DNA from: JAHELQ01 sp964491915
GTDB lineage: Bacteria; Acidobacteriota; Aminicenantia; UBA2199
Assembly (NCBI GenBank): GCA_964491915.1
Contig: CAZBHS010000027.1
Span: forward strand, 12,095-76,094
Length of the DNA: 64,000 nt
Direction: 5' to 3'
This document shows, one piece after another, positions 60,752 to 64,000 of the stretch. Numbering within the stretch: the first letter of the stretch is position 1; every line of letters starts with the position of its first letter. A program made the position numbers and the translations under genes. The notes beneath the pieces were generated by a model. It searched no databases, was not told where the DNA came from, and was given only the letters and a program-made list of their open reading frames with translations.

Positions 60752-61990
60752 CTAAAAGGCGATCATCGCCGGATCGACAGCAATAAACCGCATCGTCCCG
60801 GATGCACCCTGCTCCCTCGCCAGGCGGGATTCATACATGCGAGAACCGATATACACACACACAGCATCCGGCATTTTCTCCTTGACCATCGTCCTGAACA
60901 TATCCTGCGATTCATCCGAAACCCCCTCCAGAACATCGTCAAACACAAACATAGCCCCCCCGCAGTCAAGCTTTACCTCCCAATAAGCCGACATCAGCGC
61001 CTCTATCGACAAACACCTCAACCGCTTCCGCAAATGCCATCGCTCAATCCCAACCGCTCTCAAGTTATCGAGCAACAAATCCAGCCTACGCCCCCAAACT
61101 CCAGACAAAAATTCGAGCCAGGCCTTCAACCGCACGCCCTCATCCAGGTCTTCCTTCTCCAACTTCCTTACGACAACAGCGTCTTTCGATTCAAAATAAC
61201 GGACAAACCGCCCTCGTTCATCAGGATCTTTAATATGCAAAAAATAGAATTTCCCCCGTTCAAGCCCCCCCATGCCAACAGCCACCCGACCGTCATCCCC
61301 GTCGTCCTCTTTGCGGATCGCAGCCAACACCACCACTCCAACCGGCAAAAATAGATAAAACAAGACCATCCAAACTCCGGTCGCAAACTCAACCGGCGGC
61401 GAACCGCCTCGCAGTTCCATCGCGAAATTCGAAAAAAACGAAACCGGCCATCCCGCCGCCATACCCGGCGGTAATTGGAAACGCTGGACAACGATATCAA
61501 GAAACCGGGGAATCACAAAAACAAATGAAACCCACATTCCAACCGCCCAAAGACAACGGATACGCCGGTTGCGGACAACAACTGAAACCGCCGCCCCGGA
61601 CAAATAAAAAAACCAAAAAAACAACGCCCCCCAGACGGCCCAAACACCACCGTTGGACCAACGGCCATCCCCAAACACAACCACCGGAACAACACACCAA
61701 ACTCCACACAAAATGAATCCCCGCCCCAGCAGGCTAATCAAAAGGTGTTTTCCCGGCGAAACCGCCTGCCGCCTCAAAGACGACACACCGCCCCTCCAAA
61801 GCCCCAGGCCAAGCCCCGCCATCATCAAACTCCCAATTACATCAAGCAACATCGCGACATCCCCAGCATCGCCAAACCTCATAAACACAACCACAAAGAG
61901 CGAAAACACCAGGCCGATCCACAGGTATTCCCTCCGCAGCAGCCGTTTCGCCTCAAACCTCAAGATAGTAAAAACATCTCCTTTATTCAT
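60752..61990 (-). CDS. ABC-2-type permease fused to a degenerate ABC ATPase-like domain (chromosomal copy)
   Basis: 412 residues. Six membrane spans between about 20 and 240 are predicted. The C-terminal domain (about 255-410) starts FYFLHIKDPDERGRFVRYF, where ABC proteins have Walker A, and ends with a Walker-B-like AMFVFDDVLEGVSDES and AVCVYIGSRMYES. Walker A lysine and signature motif are absent. Same architecture as 34533-36398, but without the large outside loop. AAAAGGA lies 7 nt before the ATG. It converges on the 60364 gene with 4 bp between. High Gly/Val/Arg content sets it apart in composition. Confidence 0.65.
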   Translation of the reverse strand: MNKGDVFTILRFEAKRLLRREYLWIGLVFSLFVVVFMRFGDAGDVAMLLDVIGSLMMAGLGLGLWRGGVSSLRRQAVSPGKHLLISLLGRGFILCGVWCVVPVVVFGDGRWSNGGVWAVWGALFFWFFYLSGAAVSVVVRNRRIRCLWAVGMWVSFVFVIPRFLDIVVQRFQLPPGMAAGWPVSFFSNFAMELRGGSPPVEFATGVWMVLFYLFLPVGVVVLAAIRKEDDGDDGRVAVGMGGLERGKFYFLHIKDPDERGRFVRYFESKDAVVVRKLEKEDLDEGVRLKAWLEFLSGVWGRRLDLLLDNLRAVGIERWHLRKRLRCLSIEALMSAYWEVKLDCGGAMFVFDDVLEGVSDESQDMFRTMVKEKMPDAVCVYIGSRMYESRLAREQGASGTMRFIAVDPAMIAF

Positions 61991-62057
61991 GCATAGTTCC
62001 TTTTAACCGTTTTGGCGGGCTCGCCCAATACGCGAAACACATAGCCCGCATGCATAT

Positions 62058-62072
62058 TATACATTTTGTATA
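62058..62072. promoter_or_regulatory. Inverted repeat upstream of the chromosomal permease
   Basis: TATACA-TTT-TGTATA, 68 nt before the permease start at 61990. Together with a TTGACA at about 62090-62095 (minus strand) it may be a promoter-operator. Confidence 0.4.
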
Positions 62073-62174
62073 CCAGAATAATGCAGTGAGAGCATTTTGT
62101 CAAGGAGAAATCCCACAATACAGATGTTTTTTCTATTTTTTTATACAAAAAGGAGAATCAAAAAAAATTCAAAT

Positions 62175-63119
62175 TTATTGTTCCGCTCCGCAATAGAGAC
62201 ATTTCCTCATTTTGCGGGGCATGGCTTTCCGGCAATTCCAGCATACATAGTCGCTGCGGGTATCCCGGGCATCGATGCGGTTTTTGATCTCTTTCAATTG
62301 TTCCGTATGATCGTCCCGTTTTTCCTCCAACCGGTTCAAATCCGAGATAATCTCGCCGGCGGTCTTATAGCGGATGGCCAAATCCGGAGCCAGCATTTTC
62401 ATGGCGATACGGTTCAGCCCGGCGGGCACCACCGGCACTTTTTTGATCAACGGTACCACATCGCCCTCCCGCGCTTTCTTGTAAATCTCCACTGGATTTG
62501 ACAGCACAATGGGCGGAAACCCGCTGATCATTTCATAAAACACGCAGCCGATGGAATAGATATCCGAAGCCAACACAGCCTTTCCTTCGAATTGTTCCGG
62601 CGCCATATACGGCGGCGAACCGATACGGGTGGTGGCGTATTGTTTATCCTTCAATAACGTGGAAGTGCCGAAATCGGTAATCTTCACATTATCGTCATCA
62701 TCGATGAGGACATTGGAGGGGCGGATATCCCGGTGAATCACCTTGTGTTCATGCGCAAACTTCATGGCCGACAAAATCTGCCGGAAATACCTCAACGCCA
62801 TCGGTATCTCCACATGGGCGTTCTTATCGATTATCTTCTCCAGATCCGTCCCTTTGATATACTCCATCACCATAATGATGATGTTATCGATCATATCCAC
62901 AGTCAGTAACTTGACGATGTGGGGATGCTCCAACAACTTCGACTGAAGCGCCGACTCCTGAAGCAATTTCTCGATCTTGGAGCCGATACGGTGCGGAATT
63001 TTGAGAGCCCGCTCCGTCTTCAAAAAGGTATCCTCCGCCAAATACACGGTGCCGAAGCCGCCGCTACCCAATTTCCTGACAATCTTATACTTCCCGATAC
63101 GTCCTTTTAAATCGATCAT
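62175..63119 (-). CDS. Serine/threonine protein kinase with C-terminal zinc ribbon
   Basis: About 314 residues from the ATG at 63119. The Hanks kinase motifs are GSGGFGTVY, Lys in RALKIP, HRDIRPSNVL (catalytic Asp kept, Lys of HRDLKPxN replaced by Arg), DFGTS and YMAPEQFEG. After a short coiled part the C-terminus has CWNC...CLYC, a zinc ribbon (about 290-314). No membrane span is seen, so it is cytoplasmic. An extended start at 63218 runs through a low-complexity Gly stretch and is rejected. A TTGTGG-N17-TATAAT promoter ends 9 nt before the ATG. Confidence 0.87.
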   Translation of the reverse strand: MIDLKGRIGKYKIVRKLGSGGFGTVYLAEDTFLKTERALKIPHRIGSKIEKLLQESALQSKLLEHPHIVKLLTVDMIDNIIIMVMEYIKGTDLEKIIDKNAHVEIPMALRYFRQILSAMKFAHEHKVIHRDIRPSNVLIDDDDNVKITDFGTSTLLKDKQYATTRIGSPPYMAPEQFEGKAVLASDIYSIGCVFYEMISGFPPIVLSNPVEIYKKAREGDVVPLIKKVPVVPAGLNRIAMKMLAPDLAIRYKTAGEIISDLNRLEEKRDDHTEQLKEIKNRIDARDTRSDYVCWNCRKAMPRKMRKCLYCGAEQ

Positions 63120-63128
63120 CTTCCCTCT

Positions 63129-63157
63129 ATTATACGCAATTCCCCCCCCACCCACAA
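63129..63157 (-). promoter_or_regulatory. Promoter of the kinase gene (near-leaderless)
   Basis: Minus strand: TTGTGG (63157-63152), 17-nt spacer with a run of eight G, TATAAT (63134-63129), 9 nt to the ATG. Confidence 0.55.
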
Positions 63158-63602
63158 CCCCTCCCCCCAATTCTTTCAAAAAACCCCGCCCCAAACAATT
63201 TCTCGTTAAAATCATCACAATTGACTCCCACTCCCCCGCCTAAACCAAAAAAAGCACCCCAATCACCTCCCGCAGCCCCCCAATCAACAAAAAAACCACC
63301 TCCATCAAGAGCAACCACAGATAAGTTACCGTTAAACTCACCACAATAAAACAAAACCCAACCTAAGTCAGCAGAAAACCAACCTCGGCCACGAGAACCC
63401 CCAGATAAGTTTCCAAAAAAATCACCACAGTCAAAAGAAACCCAACCTCCAACAAGAGCAAACACTCTCCCAAATTCTGAAACCAGGATATTGAAATTTT
63501 TTTCGCCATTCATTATACTATTCTCGCTACCTCCATTAATAATCACCATTAACTGGAAACCATAGCAACCAAACTAACGTTCCACCCATAAAGGAGGCTT
63601 TC
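63158..63602. other. C/A-rich region with degenerate repeats
   Basis: The plus strand is almost free of G over long stretches. Three loose copies of a unit with CAACCTC, CAAGAGCAA and AGATAAGTT lie at about 63293-63470. A minus-strand frame (63130-63549) translates the units as Gly-rich repeats, but it has no clear ribosome site, so I do not call a gene. AAAGGAGG before the next gene lies at its right end. Confidence 0.5.
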
Positions 63603-64000
63603 ATGACTTGCCCAAAGATCTACCCAATCATAGGATCTATCCTACTATTCAGCATCATCGCACTATTCCTTCCCATCCATCTATTCGCCCCCCAGATCAC
63701 CCTCTTCGGCCCCATCGAATTCATCCGCCTCAACGGCGAACCGGCCACAAAAACCCTCACCTTCGACAGCCCCATCTACGTCAAGCAGGGAACCATCACC
63801 ATCTTCAACGGCGAGTCCAACGACAAACACCGGGTCACCAGCGGCAACGTCCTATTCAACGGCCAAACCGTCATGGCCCCCAAAGACTTCAAAAAAAAGA
63901 ACCCAAGACTCCAACAAGCCGTAGAAATCAACGAGCACAACACCATCACCGTCATCCTCCGCTCCAAACCCGGAACCCACATCGCCATGTGGATCACCGC
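63603..64000 (+). CDS. Secreted beta-sandwich protein, N-terminal part (cut by window edge)
   Basis: An ATG at 63603 (AAAGGAGG upstream) opens a frame that continues past the window end, with about 132 residues visible. A signal peptide (about 1-27, ending LFAP) is followed by one domain with the chain ITIFNGESNDKHRVTSGNVLF, NGQTVMAPKDF, then NTITVILRSKPGTHIAMWI. The 'RVSSAxIxLNG..V..P.DF....NTLxVxLxSxPGS' form is common in secreted proteins of Acidobacteria and relatives. What follows is outside the window. Confidence 0.75.
   Translation, partial: MTCPKIYPIIGSILLFSIIALFLPIHLFAPQITLFGPIEFIRLNGEPATKTLTFDSPIYVKQGTITIFNGESNDKHRVTSGNVLFNGQTVMAPKDFKKKNPRLQQAVEINEHNTITVILRSKPGTHIAMWIT

Noticed and set aside
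62175..63218. Longer kinase start at 63218
   Set aside because: The extra 33 residues are a low-complexity Gly run over the promoter, and kinase homology begins at the ATG at 63119.
63130..63549. 139-codon minus-strand frame as a glycine-rich repeat protein
   Set aside because: No convincing start, and the frame could stay open by chance because the plus strand lacks the bases that make minus-strand stops. It is kept only as a repeat finding.

Overview
The window looks like a chromosomal segment of a Gram-negative bacterium of the Acidobacteriota / 'Candidatus Aminicenantes' kind. This placement is an inference from content: four GWxTD-domain proteins, two very large Oar-like TonB-dependent receptors with N-terminal carboxypeptidase-regulatory-like domains, many secreted TPR proteins and a TPR-sulfatase lipoprotein. 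Housekeeping genes run throughout (hisC, scpAB, gatCA, htpG, mutL, def, fmt, rsmB, recA, tRNA-Phe, tRNA-Thr).

Layout. 1-2513: a minus-strand operon, M50 protease - scpA - scpB - hisC (cut by the window edge). 2584-4733: secreted TPR protein, tRNA-Phe, nitroreductase-like protein. 4819-19976: an eight-gene locus arranged as a mirror image: GWxTD-TPR, GWxTD lipoprotein, CarboxypepD_reg-TPR, TonB receptor | TonB receptor, CarboxypepD_reg-TPR, GWxTD lipoprotein, GWxTD-TPR. The two receptors diverge from a 430-bp axis that carries two good sigma-54 (-24/-12) promoters. 20114-26892: secreted TPR and Ig-like proteins, an M1-type peptidase, and a gatC-gatA-lipoprotein-cutA operon. 26983-34032: TPR-sulfatase, htpG, a DUF362 ferredoxin-like protein, a remnant O-methyltransferase, and an AAA/DUF4143 ATPase behind a 33-bp tandem repeat.

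34091-43648 is an integrative element inserted in the 3' half of tRNA-Thr(CGT). It has a perfect 58-bp direct repeat at each end, exactly 9,500 bp apart, and carries a tyrosine integrase, an excisionase-like protein, small accessory genes, and a module of two XRE regulators, a cytoplasmic protein, a secreted helical protein and a permease fused to what looks like a dead ABC ATPase domain. A second copy of the core of this module (small protein, XRE regulator, permease-pseudoATPase) lies at 59286-61990, outside the element. In both loci the small-protein gene has the same palindromic motif, GCGAAATTYGC, just upstream.

43849-59253: Na+/alanine-type symporter, galT, YraN, a two-gene saccharopine pathway (separate lysine-ketoglutarate reductase and saccharopine dehydrogenase), divergent mutL and def-fmt-rsmB, NifX-like and DUF134 proteins, YIP1, ogt, and a YggS-YggT-DivIVA-recA run. 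62175-64000: a Ser/Thr kinase with a zinc ribbon, a degenerate glycine-rich repeat region, and the start of a secreted beta-sandwich protein.

A recurring regulatory feature is that many first genes have a sigma-70 -10 box only 5-9 nt before the start codon, so their mRNAs should be leaderless or nearly so. This pattern also helps choose several start codons.
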